A DNA stretch of 64,000 bases. It comes from Otis tarda (taxonomy: Eukaryota; Chordata; Aves; Otidiformes; Otididae). Position 1 is the first letter of the stretch. Each line of letters begins with the position of its first letter. The notes under the pieces were generated by a model that ran no database searches, had not been told where the DNA came from, and saw only the letters and a program-made list of their open reading frames with translations. The translations under genes were made by a program, and so were the position numbers. This document shows, in pieces, positions 46,300-60,133 of the stretch. The DNA lies in contig CM048552.1 of the NCBI GenBank assembly GCA_026413225.1, positions 146,147,053 to 146,211,052 on the forward strand, given 5' to 3'.

Positions 46300-49200
46300 A
46301 AAATATTGGTGGCTGACTAGCAATGTCTTCAGAAATCAGAAAGATAACTACAATTGGGATCTCATGTTCCCGATGATTAGCACCCCCTCACGCATGCAAA
46401 AATCAATATGAGAATCTGTAGAAGTAGAAGTAAGAAAACATCTTTCCCCTCATATCGCTACTTGCTTTACTGTCAGCTGGGCTTCTGGCAAGGGGTGGAG
46501 GATGGCTTTGGCAAGGGGAAGGAAAACAAGATGGACCATTCCTACCTCCTACCACAACGAACAAAGCAAAGCTGTACATCATCTTGTTTTACATGCTCTC
46601 AGGAAAAGCTAACTGAGCAACTGGTGTGCTCCCCCAGCAAGGCAAATGAAATATTTGACTTGTTTCACCCTTACGGTTGGATATCACTGCTGCTGAGCAG
46701 ATCTACTGCAGGAAGAATGGAAGAGGGAACGTAAGTGAAATTATGGTTTGTGCTCAATAATGGTCTGAACTCTAATATTTGATACAAAAGCAGTGCGTCT
46801 TCTAAGACAAACCATAAAACCCCAATTCTTGTAATGGTGTATAATTTACAAAAATATTTTGACATTTTTCCAGAGATAGTATGTTTTCTGGTATTTGCAT
46901 ACCTTTGACTCTACACTATAGGCATATATAAGCATTGAAGAAGGCAAGACAGCAAGTAATTATTTACTGATTAAGGAGTGGATGGGCTTGAAGTTCAAAA
47001 CATTAGCATTCCTATTTCACCCTCATCCTTCCACAGAAGGAAGGAGGAGACATGAAATAGAAAGTTTGCAACTTACAGAGATTCCTACTTCATAGCATTA
47101 ATACCATAAATCCCTTCTCTTTGCTCTTTTGACTTACTTCTGTCTCCTGGTACGCGCAGGTCATCCATGCTCAGCTCACACTTACTTGGCTGAGGTGGTA
47201 AAGGTTACACAACTCAATTTTTTTTTCCATTTCTAAGAGAAATGAATCCAAACTCAGCTGATTTGTATACAGGCTGCAGGCAATATAAACATGGCTGGTT
47301 AGAATTCTTTATATAGTATAAGCCTTTGTACTCCATACTTCATGGAAGTTAATAAGTAGGTGTCAAACTCGGAATTAAAATTCCCAGAAGAGGACACAGC
47401 ACAAAGGACAATAAAAATGATTTTTAAATAATCATAGGGATAAATAGCATCCACTTCTGACAAATGTAAGTGCTGGCATAAAATGTTATTAGGCTACAGA
47501 GATTTTCTTTTGTTCAGGAAGTATGTTTTATTCTCCAGCAGTGTCATTCATCATCCTAATGAGCCCTCAAAATGTAAATTAAATAGCAAAGACTGATTCA
47601 TTCAAAAACATCTTTGTGCTGTGTGTTAAACCATTTTTCTACTTTTATCCTTACGTATTGGTTCATTCTTTCATTGCAAAATAACCCCTCAGCCCTTGTA
47701 TACTTTAATGGCCAAGTTCAAGCAAAGCATATTTTCAGTAAACACTGTTTATTCATTGGTGCTTTTGGTACAGTAATTTAACAAAAAAACCCACCCTCAT
47801 TTAAAAACATTGTGCCCCTTAAATTATATTTGATCCAGAAAATCTCAGAAACCTGTGCGTGCATGTAGTTTTTGTTTTATTGAGCATCACTTAGTCCAGG
47901 GAAACCCTCAATGGAAAAGGATTAGTAGAAATTTCAAGCAGCTCTAATTTACTGAACTGAATACATTAACAACTAAGCAAACACCGCATTTTTTGGTAAT
48001 GGCAGAAAAAAAAAAAGAACGCAGAGTTATGAGCTAAATTAGTTCAGATTTCTTGTTATCTGTCGATAAGGACATTACACATTCTTACCAGGAGCGCAGT
48101 AAAGAGGTTTCATACTTGACCTGAATTTATGCATGAGCACACACACAACAACATAGCGACAAGGAACAGGGCTTCTCTGGAGCCAATCCAAACAAAAATA
48201 TAACAAGAATGGAAAAAAACAGCAAAAGCATGTCTAGTTTTGGTATGATTAGTTTTCAGTTATCTTGTTCTCTGCCTTTTTCCTTGCCTCACCCTTTCTC
48301 TAATGCTTCTGTAAATCATCTTCAGCTTCTTTTGTGTGTATATATGTTTGTGTGTGCAAAATAAAGACAAAATATTAATAGAAAGAGAAAAGTTTGCCTG
48401 ATGACAAGAATGCTGTTATTAAACTGCACATGGAAGATTTAAAAGCCACAATCTTCAGAATAAATTACCATAAAATCTCAGCATTCAGTGACATTATGCT
48501 TTTATGAGGTCAAAATGTTGGAGAGAGACACCAGGGGTTACAATGAAACCATCCATCTGTAAAAGAGGTAAGTACACGTACGGTATCTTGCTGACAGGGA
48601 TCCAAAAAATGGCCCTCAACCAATACTTCTTTTATTGCAAACCCAGAGAGAGACGAGTGATGCATTGGTGTAATTGAGCTAGGAGAACCTAAAGACAGGG
48701 TTGAGTTTTACAACTCTTAGCTAGAATATCTTTGATGACAGGTGACCTTTTGAAGGGTTTCTCCTAAAATTTAAAATTGTGATTTATGGAAGTTCAGTGA
48801 TGGCTCCACACTGCAACTGTTAAAGAGATCATACATGTAATTAGGTTAAACTCCACTAACCAGAAAGAAGAAAAAAAAAATCAGGATTGTGGTATGAAAT
48901 ATTATCACTTAAGAAAATTAAGCATCATGAACCTTAGCTGAGAGAACTTAATAAACCATCTATCATTTATCTTTGAGTGCTGATTCAGAAATCAGACCAG
49001 CATTCACAACTGCAGTGATTGATTAAAATAAATGAGTACAGTACAGTAGTTTATAAATGAAGACAGTAATTTACAAATTAAGTACAGACGTTATGCCCAC
49101 AGAATAAGTTGCTGAAGCTGAAAATATACTTGAAGATACTTCAAATATTCTCAACTTGTAGGAAAGAGTCACGTGATGCAAAAGCTATCTGAGTTCATGC

Positions 49201-50472
49201 TTTGCTTGACTATTCTTCACAGAAAAGCTACCAGATGAAAGGCCTGCCTTTCACATGCTTGCTCGTGTACAATACACCTAGGTACACTATCTATATTTTG
49301 AACTATCCTTTCCATGAACGCTGATGTATTTAAGTACCTATTATTAACTCTTTTTTTTTTTAACATTACAGTCGAAACACAGATCCATGGATCCCATATG
49401 CTGCTGCAAATGACAGTCTCTCAAGTCAGTTGTTCAAAACCAAAACACAAAGAAGGAACAGAGGCTCCAGAAAATTTTCCTGTTAGACCTTAGGCCACCT
49501 GAGAAGTCAGGAAAGAGAAAGTAAGCAATGGAAACTCTTTATTCTGACTCCTGTTTTTTTCTCTAACAACCAGAAAACAATGAGATTATGCATTTCATCA
49601 CGGTGTTAGAAGAACAGGGTAAATTCACTACTTAAAGCTGATCCACAATATGACAATTTTAATTGCATACTTAGAAATGCAATCCTAAGGGCAAGGTGTT
49701 GTAGCCTTTTTTTTTATCAGTTTGCATTTGATTTTTAAAATCTAGTAGATTTTAAAGGAAGAGTTAATGGAACTGATCTGCCCTTGAGTCTTCCTTGCTT
49801 TCCTCAGCATCACTGAAGCCTCAGTGCTTCCTGCAACAGACGGAGAGGCTACCTGAAGGTTGGCTGTCGGTGCTGCACAGAATTTGCAACCTCTGCTCTT
49901 CCTTGGCACCTGCAGCCATTTAAAACATACCCCAAAATAAACGCTGTCCTCTGGGACCCAGGTATGACAAACAGTGGACTGTTTTGCAAGAGGCTGGTTG
50001 ACAAATTTGAAATTATGTTTGCTGTTGCTAATTCAAGCATCAAGAAAATCACAGTCCAGAGCTACGAAACAGCGTCCAGCTCCTGCCTGTGTGCCACACG
50101 CCGCTAGCTACAGTAAGGAAGGGCTGATGATAGCTACGGTTACCCTCAGGTGGCAGTTGCCACCACCATGTCTTGGGCGGCTCAGTGGCACGGTGAGGTG
50201 TCACATTTTCCATGATGAGCCAGAGACTATCAGCAGCAACGAAACACCGGGGCTGAGGAGCTGTCCCCTGGACAGCAGGAGGATGGTGTGCTGTAGTTCG
50301 ATGCTTTCATCCATTGCTTCAAATTAAGGAGGTGGATAAGATCAGAAATTATTTTGTTAGATTAGCTGATGTTTGTTAATGATCCCCCCCACAACTTCTG
50401 TCAACCTTGGTTCAGCTCCAGTTGCTTCCCCAGTTTTTGGGGGGTGGACAATCAATGTCTAACAAAGGACTT
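46300..50472. other. Unique non-coding sequence between two CR1 copies
   Basis: About 4.2 kb, mostly AT-rich. No gene is recognised and only short domain-free open frames occur. A good splice-acceptor-like tract (T-run ending ACATTACAG at about 49372) is followed about 145 bases later by a donor-like AAAGTAAGC, but the interval has stops in the frames checked. An A-run lies near 48007-48016. Confidence 0.45.
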
Positions 50473-51194
50473 GGAGAACGGGTCAAGAGCAGCCCTGAGG
50501 AGAAGGACTTGGGAGTGCTGGTGGACGAGAAGCTCAGCATGAGCCGGCAATGTGCTCTTGCGGCCCAGAAGGGCCACATCCTGGGCTGCATCAAGAGGAG
50601 CGTGGCCAGCAGGTTGATGGAAGTGATTCTCCCCCTCTACTCTGCCCTGGTGAGACCCCAGGTGGAGTACTGTGTCCAGTTCTAGAGCCCCCAACACAAG
50701 AACGACATGGACCTATTGGAGAAGGTCCAGAGGAGGGCTACAAAGATGATAAGAGGGCTGGAGCACCTTTCCTATGAGGACAGGCTGAGAGAGTTGGGGC
50801 TGTTCAGCCTGGAGAAGAGGACGCTCCGGGGAGACCTTATAGCGGTCTTCCATTACCTCAAGGGGGCCTGCAAGAAAGATGGGGAGAGGCTCAGTAGGTT
50901 CAGTAGGGCCTGTTGTGATAGGACAAGGGGTAGTGGTTTTAAAATAGAGGGAGGTAGATTTAGATTAGATATTAGGAAGAAATTTTTTACAATGCGAGTT
51001 GTAGAACACTGGAACAGGTTGCCTAGAGAGGTGGTGGATGCCCCATCCCTGGAAACATCCAAGGCCAGGCTGGATGAGGCTCTGAGGAACCTGATCTAGT
51101 TGGGGATGTCCCTGCTTCTTGCAGGGGGGTTGGACTAGATGACCTTTAAAAGTCCCTTCCAACCCTAACCATTCTATGATTCTATGATTCTATG
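50473..51194 (+). mobile_element. CR1 LINE 3' part, 5'-truncated
   Basis: This is the second plus-strand CR1 copy, about 720 bp, closely related to the 3' third of the 44-kb element (roughly 90% identical by eye). It covers ORF2 from the segment encoding [12 protein letters not shown] to the stop at 51097-51099, then the 3' UTR and three perfect ATTCTATG octamers (51171-51194). ACTT occurs immediately before (50469-50472) and after (51195-51198) the element and could be a 4-bp target duplication. Its different 5' truncation point shows it is a separate insertion, not a duplicate of the 44-kb copy. Confidence 0.95.
50485..51099 (+). pseudogene. CR1 ORF2 C-terminal remnant with in-frame stop
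   Basis: The frame matches residues from about 427 to 631 of the ORF2 fragment at 44309-46204. A TAG at 50683-50685 replaces the Trp codon in CVQFW, splitting it into two open parts (to 50685, and 50707-51099) that stay in the same frame. Two small in-frame changes are visible: one residue is lost where the other copy has QKANCILG (here QKGHILG), and two residues are gained where the other copy has EKLFSRACC (here [11 protein letters not shown]). No RT catalytic motif is included. It is a dead remnant. Confidence 0.85.
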
Positions 51195-54100
51195 ACTTCT
51201 ACACGGGGACACTGTGGAGGGGTTGGCAATCATCGAATCACTCCAAGCTTCAGCAGTGCTCCAAGATCAGCAGTGACAGGCACAGACAGACCTTTTTAAA
51301 GGAAATGACAAGATGGGAGGCTGATGGCATTGGGTTGGCAAGGGGGCTATATTCTTGCAGAATTCATCTCACTGACAATGATGATGATGTTGACAACAAT
51401 TATGGAAGTGAAAAAGATCAAAACACAAAGGATGTAGCAGAATTAAGCTCATCTGCGTAAAATGTTCTGGTGTCCCCTGAGCATAGGCATCCTGTTCCTT
51501 GGCTGGTTTAATCTGCTGCTGCTTGCTGCATGGGAGCTATTTGCAAATCTGACTCTGGCAGCATTAGCTATGGTTCCTCCATTCACTTGAGGGTTTTCTA
51601 GACTCTACAGGCTCAAAAAAATTACTAATACAGAGAGAATGAGAAGAAAAGAGAGGGAATGAGAAAAAAAAAATAAATCTGTATATAATGCAGCTTAGCA
51701 GTTTTTGCTATACTGGAAGGTACCAACCTTCCCTAAATATCCTTGTAAAGCACAAAGGAGTTAGAAGCACAACTCAGCAAGAATAGGTAAAATGTGAATG
51801 CAGAAGAAGAAAAAGATATTGAGAGTGCTGCAGGACGCAAATGGACATTGTACATATCAGACTCCTTTTTCCTCACTGCTTTTCATCCTGTACTGGAAGT
51901 TTCAGGAACAAAATGAGAGCTCACATGATTAAAAACAGAGGTTTTCCTTCAAATAATGTGCACGTAGTTAATTCAGTGATAAAAGATGTCTAATAATGCA
52001 TTCCTTGAAAAATTTCGAGATGTTTTCTGTCTGTACATGCCATTTTCACTGTATCTACTCTGCATTTATTGAAGATTTTTAGGTAAGTCGAGTAACTGTA
52101 TGATCACATATATGCATGGTCATGCTTGTAGGACATTGCAGATATGTATTTAGTGGTTCTTAGTTCAGCCAAAAATATATGCTACATTATTTAAGAAATA
52201 GTTCACGACCATATAATGAAACATCAAATTACAATGCATAAATCTAATGAGAAAGAAATTAAGATTGTAATTAAGATTGCCATTGCCAAAATTGAGCTAC
52301 TACTTTACTTCTGAGAGCTTCATTTTCAACTAATTTTGTTCTAACTGGAGAAGTAAGTAAGCAGAAGGCAAGAAGCAGGCTCCGTCCCCAAAACACTTTG
52401 CCATTAAAAAAGACACAGGGGATATCGTGCATGGAAAGGAACAAAATGTACCAGAGAACTGAGAGGACTGGTGACTCGTTCAGATTCGTCAGCCTTTTTA
52501 GAGTTTACTTTTAATGAATAAACATCTCAGGTGAATGCTGTAGGCTAGAATAATTCCTTGAAAATTCTGAATAAGGAAAGAGGGGTGATCCTGTGGGTCA
52601 TTTCAGCAGAGATGCCCTGTTGTCCGTGGTGGTAGGGAGTGGGGCAGGAGACACAGTGTCCCTGCTGGAGCAGAGCATTCAGTCCATCAGGGACAAGGCT
52701 GGAGAAGATGGTGAGAACAGACTTATCAGTGGCTTTGAAGGGGAAAAAGAAAAAATCTAAATTTTACCTGGTAGACAAGAAACAGGATGACATAGATAGA
52801 CAGAAAGTGGTCTTTGTGAGTGGGGTTTGTAAGGGCAGAATGAGAAGACCTTGTCATAAGCCTGGAGATGCGACACACCAAGGCAGCAAACAGGCAGGGC
52901 TAGACGTGGTCTGGGAATGCAGGACCATTATGAAGCAAGGACGAAAGAGAAGCTGTACCTGGGCTCAATCTCAGGTGCACAGGATGAGAGGAAGAGAAGA
53001 CTCCAGTTGGTGCTGCAATACCTCCAGCTGAAGCATGTCAGAAACCTCAGTTTTTTTCCTGGCTGGTTTCCACTTACCACCTGACAGATTGCCCAGCTTT
53101 TTGCAAACTAGTTACAGGATTTAATAAAAAGCATAGTTTTGCCACATTAGCAGACTGAGTTACTAATATTTCCACCTCTGTTGAGCTACAGGTCATTCAC
53201 CGAGCAAACCCATTTTCTCCCAGACATGACAGTACGCGTGGCAGAATCTGGCCCTTTTTAACATAACACTGACAAAAGCAGAGGCATTTCTAATGTTGGC
53301 TGCGACCCAGTCCTACAGTCATGCTCATATGTTCGTGCATTTCATTAAAGGTGATGCATGAAATCACTTAGTGTACTTGACTCCTTTAAATACCTTGACA
53401 GAGAGTTAGGGAAATGATGGCTTGGTTTCTGTATAACCAAGAGCCATAGGGTTATTTTAATATGCACATTCATGTGTATTGAACTCGTATGTTTGCAATT
53501 AAAAGTAATTGTTTTTACAAATTTAATTATATGACTCTCGTACCAAATATTTTGCATTAAAAACAGGCAAGGCAATAAAGAAAATGGTATCAAACAGCCT
53601 ACTGTCAGAAGACTGTGAAAAACAATCTGCACAGGGGCTCTTAAAAATACAGGCAGTATTATTTTGATAAAATTATGTATTAGTTCAAGGGTCACTTTCT
53701 TCTTCAGCACACACAGTCAAGTCTTCTGGAACTCATGACCACTCAAAGCCTTTAATAAAAGCCGAGCACATTAGTGAGAATAACCTAATCGCTCTGTCTT
53801 TGAAGATAAACTCAGCTTTTCTTGCTCATTCCCACACGCAGAAATGCAGAGACAGTAGGAGTGTCATCATCATGTAAGACACTTGCTATTAAATCTGTTC
53901 TCGATACGAGGCTGACCTGAGGTACGTTTCAGAAATCTTTCTCTTTGTCTGCTCTAATCCATCAGAATCCTTTCAGCTAAAACTACCACATTTATACATC
54001 AAAACTGTATTTTTTAAGTAAAGCTGTCACTTCTAAGGCATGCATCTTTTCAGGAAAATGTCAGGGATGTTATACTTGGGTGTCCTTCTGCCCAAGAGGC

Positions 54101-57100
54101 CAACGGAGCCTGAACAATGAAGCAAACAAGACAGCTAATCAATAGCAGTCACAGCACTATTTTTTATCCTTCAACATCTTCATTTTCAACTCAGTACACA
54201 TCATTACAATAGGAAAACAGGACAGTCAATCTCTATTAGATTCAAGCACTGCATGAAAGAATTAATTTGGCTGCCATAAAAATGATGATACAACTGCATG
54301 CCCTTAAACCTTTAAAATTTATTCTAAATTTACAGAAAATACTTGAATAGGCAGATTGCCTAGATATGAAGGCAGGGGCATATTGACTTCTTTTTTTTTC
54401 CTGTTGGCACAACGTTTTTCTTACCATGATGATTTCTCTGAGCATTGAAATACATCCTCTAAATTTTTTTAAGGCTTTGGTAAAAAGCAATTTCACAAGT
54501 AATCAGAATGAAAGTTCATGATGCCAGTTTCTCAGAAGTGTGTCAGTGGCACTGAGTCTCATTGCTAGCAGTAAAAAATGTCCTTTAAATTTGGGATTTT
54601 CAAAGGAGCCAAGGGATTTAGTTGTCCATAAGCCATTCAAATACAGCTGATGAGGACCAAACTCCCTTCAGCTATTTTGACAAATCTATTTCAAGTAACT
54701 ACTCATTTTCATTTAGTTTGAGTTCAAAGGAGTTAGTGTTACAATTCTCCCCCTCCAAGCCGACTGCTTTCAGCATCTGGCACTGAGCACTGACCTTATG
54801 TCATTCGCACGTGCGTGCAAATATATGCATATGAATAGACAGGCAAATGCGTACAGGCAAAATCACTGAAACAGGCCGGCATATGGCAAGAAGCCTTGCT
54901 GGCGCGTCAAACACAGACGCTGGCACTTGCCACAGAGGGAATGGGGTAGAAATCAAAAGCATGCGGAGACTTCTAAGTCTCCCTTCCTGTACGTCTGTTA
55001 ACATTCTTGTATTTCCTTTATTTAATGGAGGATGTACACACAACAGCTTGGTCCAGTACAAGGTTTCAGGACCTGACAATCTAAACTGCAGTGGAAACAC
55101 CGTTCACGTGGCCAGCATCAACTAATTTTGTGTCCAGGGCTATTTCAAAATAAAACTGTGTAGTCTTATAGTTGCTAATTATGATGTGGTTCTGCTTGGT
55201 CAAATGTTCTGATTTTAACTGCAAGTGGAGAAATTCATTCATTTATAAATAGCCCCAGGTTTCAAAATTTCAACCAATTTTGAACCTATTGTAAACAGAT
55301 TTTTTTTTAGTCTTGGGGTATTAGGAATCAATACTTGGTCTGTAGGCATGAATGCTGAGAAACAAGCCTTAAGTAGAAGTGAAAATGAGAGGAATGTTCC
55401 TGTCAGAAAATTTATTCCAGATCTACAGTGTATGCGGTACTTCCTAGTGATACTTTTATTTAAAAATTTCAAAATATACCTGATTTCCAGCGCACTTATA
55501 ACTATACGTATGATATTAGAGATATAGAACAGCCAAATAAGACAGAACTTTTCAATGCTTTGGAAGAGCAGCACACCAGGAAGGGCCTCTGGGAAAAAGA
55601 CCACTGCAACATCTGGAGAATAAAGGTTCATCATCTAGCAGCCATTCTGAATGTTTTCTAGTCTGCTTTCTCTCTTTTGTCCTTTGGTAAAATTTTTCTC
55701 AATATAGATTCAGCACGAAAATACTTGTAGGTTACCCCCACGTACACTGTCCTGTTTACAGCTCCAGGACACAACAATGACTGCCCTGATGTTTTTAAAA
55801 TTTCTGGAAAGTTATCTGCTCTCAGGTCTTTCTTCTGTAAGACAGTTCTCTTCTGGGTATATCTTGAAATAGGTTTGTGTTTTTAATATTATATATCCCC
55901 GATTATGCAAAGAAGTGAAGGTCACGATTAACCTGTCGTCTACATGAAGTTTATGCAATAACTAACTCTGAAACCATGCATGGATTTTAGTTTTCACCTG
56001 CATCAGAATTTTTACTTAAAACTTTTCTGATTTTCATACAAATTCTGAAAACATATTTTACTTATACTGTCTTTTGAAGAAAAGTGATTTTCTGGTTTAC
56101 ATAGATGTAATGAAGCTATGGAATTCCTTTTCTCTTGAGAAAATTAATCTTTTGACAGGTCTTTAGAAGGAGGAAATGTACAGTGAGATAACTGGATGAT
56201 TTAATGATTATCAAGGGATGCAGCTAGAAATGAATGGAAAAAAAACATAGAATATTTTTTTTCATTGGATGGGCTTGTTGAACACTTCAGCAGCAGAAAA
56301 GAGGAAAGAGTGAGAAGCCCTTGGAGGGAATTTTATTCACAGAAGCCCATTGCTTTACTGAAGACCCATTGCGGTACATACCAACTGACAGCTAGAGCTT
56401 GTGCTGACTTTTCACACCTTCTGGTCTACATCCTAAATACGTACAGAGCCACTGAGCCTTTTTTCCTGCTCTTAATAAGAGTGTTGGAGAGAAGTACATT
56501 TCCGTCAAGGAACCATAAACATATATCATTAGTTGTTGCTGATGGCAGATTGTGTTTCTGTAAGAGCGATGCCAACGGAAGGCAGAACAAACCTGTCTGA
56601 GATAAGGACTGAACAAAGTGACAGCTGAAGGCATGACAACCAAGCCCCTTAAGTGGGCTCCTCTCAGTTTAGCAAAGTGAGAAAATAAGTTGTTCTCTGT
56701 CTAAACACCATTTCGGTGAGATCCCCCAAGCTGGAAACTCCACGTTGCCCTCAGCAACTCCCTTGAATCTTATCTTTCTCATCCAGTTTTCATACGTTCA
56801 AAGCTTCCAGGGATAAGAGAGAGAAAATTTTCTTCCATATGTGTGCATAATTCCTGTTAATGCTTGCAGGAGTTAGATCTGTTTATTGGATGAAGTATGT
56901 AACCTGTTGTGTACTTATTCATTTTCTTTCAGGTCACTCATCTCTTCTATCCTTTTATCAAAATAATTGCTAGCAATGCAAGACTCAGAAACATCTTAGC
57001 TGTCGCACAAAGTGGATGTCAACAATATCAGTATTAAAAAAATTACATGTTATGCTGTTTCAAATGCAGAGATAGTATGAAAAAGAATGCACAGTAGTGT

Positions 57101-57210
57101 GCTATGCATCATTTAAAACCAGACATACTCTTCTGCCAAGATCCTTGTCACTGACAGTGTTAGATGTGTAGTTTTTCCCCTTTTACTTTTTACAGGGTTT
57201 AAACTTAAGG

Positions 57211-57267
57211 CTTTTTGGTTTTGCTTCTGGTTTGGGTTTTTTTGGTTTTTTTTTGGTTTTTTTTTTG
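57211..57267. repeat. T/G-rich low-complexity tract
   Basis: Alternating GG and long T runs (TTTTGG-type units) over about 57 bases. It is simple sequence without evident function. Confidence 0.7.
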
Positions 57268-59030
57268 AAACAAAGGTCACTTACTTAGCTACAGATAAAT
57301 AAAAATTCAAGCATCCCCAAAAAAATCAATAAAGGTACTAAAACCCTACGTTGATAATAAATTTTGTTCCCCCTTCACATAGTGCAGGAATGTCAGTATT
57401 TACTGGAACCACTGTAATATCAGGTATTTGAGAAGAGTATTGATTTTGCCACTGAAGTGTGACTAAAGGGATAAATAAACTGCTCTTGGGGTCAATCGAT
57501 CCATTTATCTTTGCTGTTATTTTATAAAAAGTCAAAGCAGCATAAACTTTGATAAATAAATGTTATCATGAAAGAAATACTATCGATATGAAGATTCTAA
57601 GAACAATGTGAAAATATCCAGTCTGCCAGCACTGAGCAGCAAAATCAGGGTTATATTTATGCTGCTTTGAGTACTAACAATGAGGACAAAATACGTCTTT
57701 TCACCAGTGAAGCACAATGCAGAGTTTACAATTCTGAATGTGGCTCAGCAAATTAGGATGAGCGTTACCATATGTAAAGTAGAATATTCCACAAGATAGG
57801 AAATACTCACATAATGGGAAAAGAAAAGGGAGAAGAGATCTTGCAAATATCTTTGTATTTGCAACGCATCTGAATCACAGTTGTACTGATGCATTCTGCT
57901 ATTTAAAAAATAAAACATTTGGTAACCGCTGATGTACTCAAGTTGATGAGATAAGTAATGAGAATGCTCTGAAGCAACTTTATGTAGCTTTAATTGTGAG
58001 CAGGATAATAGCTGCTTCAAGAAGTCACGATGACACAATAAAGATTACAGAGCAAAAGTCACACAGAGCCTGCCACAATGTGATTATGATGTGAATTTAA
58101 GGTGGTAAGAGAATATTAAGACAAATATGAGGTTTATGTAAGACAGAAGAAAGTGCTGTCATTGTGAAAAATTATGAGTCTCCTTTGTAAAGCTATATAT
58201 GTAAATCAATGGAAGAAATGCAATGACATCAAGATAAAATGACAGGGAAGGTGTATAACCCTTTTTCATATGATACCTAGGTAATAGGTGGGTGTTATCC
58301 ATCTGAATTAAAGTATTTAGAAACTAGACACCTCAGCTCATGGCTAGTTACCCCCTGCTGTGCTCAGTCAATAGAAAGAAGCAGTCTTTCTCTGAGAGCA
58401 GTTCTTCTTCCAAGGTCTGTGCCTAAGAAAGACCAGATGAATTGCCTTTTGGAGGAGACCTGCTTTGGTCTTTTCACTATAAAAGGAGTCTAGGTTAGAC
58501 CTGGACATGGAAATTTTAAACATTGCAAGTGAAGGGAAATCAATCCCACGCAACATGTCAGTGACAAGAAAGACATCCTAAATTCACCAAAGTGAAAGAT
58601 CAGTAGGTAGCTGTTCAAAAAGCAAAGCTGCCTTCCCTGTAGTCATCAAATTAAAAAAAAAAAAAATCCAAACCGAACAGGGACATATAGATTCTTCTAA
58701 ACTTTAGGCAGTTTGAAATGGTTGCATAAGTTTGAATGAAGATATCATTGACGAGAATTGAACAAATCTCTTCTTGGTTTTGTTTGGTTTGGGTTTTTTT
58801 TTCTTAAAATCTGGGTTAATGACTCCCCAGCAGGCTCCAAAGAAACCCAGGGAAGAGCCGCTGAAGGGACTACCCCACTTTTGCCAGTGAAAAAGCACAG
58901 GGTGTCTCAGATGAACTGAGGTCTTGATTTCACCTCAAGCAGCATAATAAAACTCGCAAGACAGTGCCCTGCTCTCCCTGAAGAACGAGCATCCGGAGAA
59001 GAGCTCCTTATCTAAGGTACTGCAGCTACA

Positions 59031-59057
59031 GGGGAGAGACTGGGAGATAGGGAGAGG
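59031..59057 (+). other. G-quadruplex motif
   Basis: G-runs at 59031-59034, 59042-59044, 59050-59052 and 59055-59057 have loops of 7, 5 and 2 bases, within a purine-rich stretch. This meets the standard G4 pattern, with one long loop, so stability is moderate at best. Confidence 0.35.
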
Positions 59058-59923
59058 GAGAAACGAGGAGAGGCATCTTTGTGAAATCTTCACAATGAAC
59101 TGCCACAGAAGTCTACAGGGAGAGGCAGAGGTGCTTTCCTACAAAAAAAAAGAGGTGAGACACAGAGGCTTTTGAAAGTCTGCAGGACCACAAAAGCACA
59201 GCTAGCTAAATAAAAGCTGCTGATGGGAAAAACAAGGACTATGTTAGGTGGTTAATGGAAAGAAACTGAAGGGCATGAAGAAAAGGAGAGCTAACAAAAG
59301 CTGACAGAACTTAATAAACAAGTGGGTTTCCTTTTGGTTTAGCATGTAAACTTCTTCCACTGAAAAAAAATACATTGACACAGTTCAGGATTGTGCTTTT
59401 TAATCTCCAGAAAACAAACTCTGATTAGACATCTCAGTTGATATCTGAGAAGTACCGCTGTACCCTGGTCTTGGGAGACAGACCCTGTGACCTCCCTGGG
59501 TCCTTCCAGCATTGCTGTCTAAGGTCAAAATAAGGCAGCCCTTAGGTATCCTACAGTCTTACGTAGCCATGCCACAGACAGGTCAGAGCAATGACAGCAG
59601 TCATTCAAGTTTCTTCTGATGGCATTAGGGCTCCACGCACCCACCCATCTCTTTAGATGATCATCTAGAGCCACAGGGCATACACTGTTTGCCTCAGAGA
59701 CCTAAGAGGAGAAGACCCTGGGAGCAGTTCAAAAGGTGACTCTGCATTTTACTTCCGGTTTTGAAAAGTGAGGCTAGAAACAGTAAATGCATAGTCTTTA
59801 ATAGTGACAGAGCCTTAATGAAAGCCAATGAAAGCAGCTACTACTTTTGGCTACCAAGTGACAACCTTCACTTACGCAGAGGTGACCTCCCCTCACAGAG
59901 CAGAGATGACTACCAGACGACTG

Positions 59924-60133
59924 TCACGTGTGGTTTTCCTGCAGTGACAGAGCCACACACAAGCTCCCACATGTGAACTCAGCTGGAGAACTCAGGAGGG
60001 GAAGATGATGATACTCTACTTTTCAACAATAAGGATTAGCCAGAGTTAGGATCCACCTCAGGCACTCATCATGACCCTGCTTGGTAAAACATGATTCACA
60101 AAAACTGTTCACGTGTCTGAATCCGGTCACGTG
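59924..60133 (+). promoter_or_regulatory. Three identical TCACGTGT E-box motifs
   Basis: TCACGTGT occurs at 59924-59931, 60109-60116 and 60127-60134, all on the same strand; the last two start 18 bp apart. TCACGTG is the preferred core of MITF/TFE (M-box/CLEAR) and USF-type factors. Clustering of an identical octamer is unusual, but there is no visible gene or promoter. Confidence 0.3.

Noticed and set aside
52639-53031. 130-codon open frame on the plus strand
   Set aside because: Lysine- and arginine-rich low-information sequence with no family resemblance or conserved motif.
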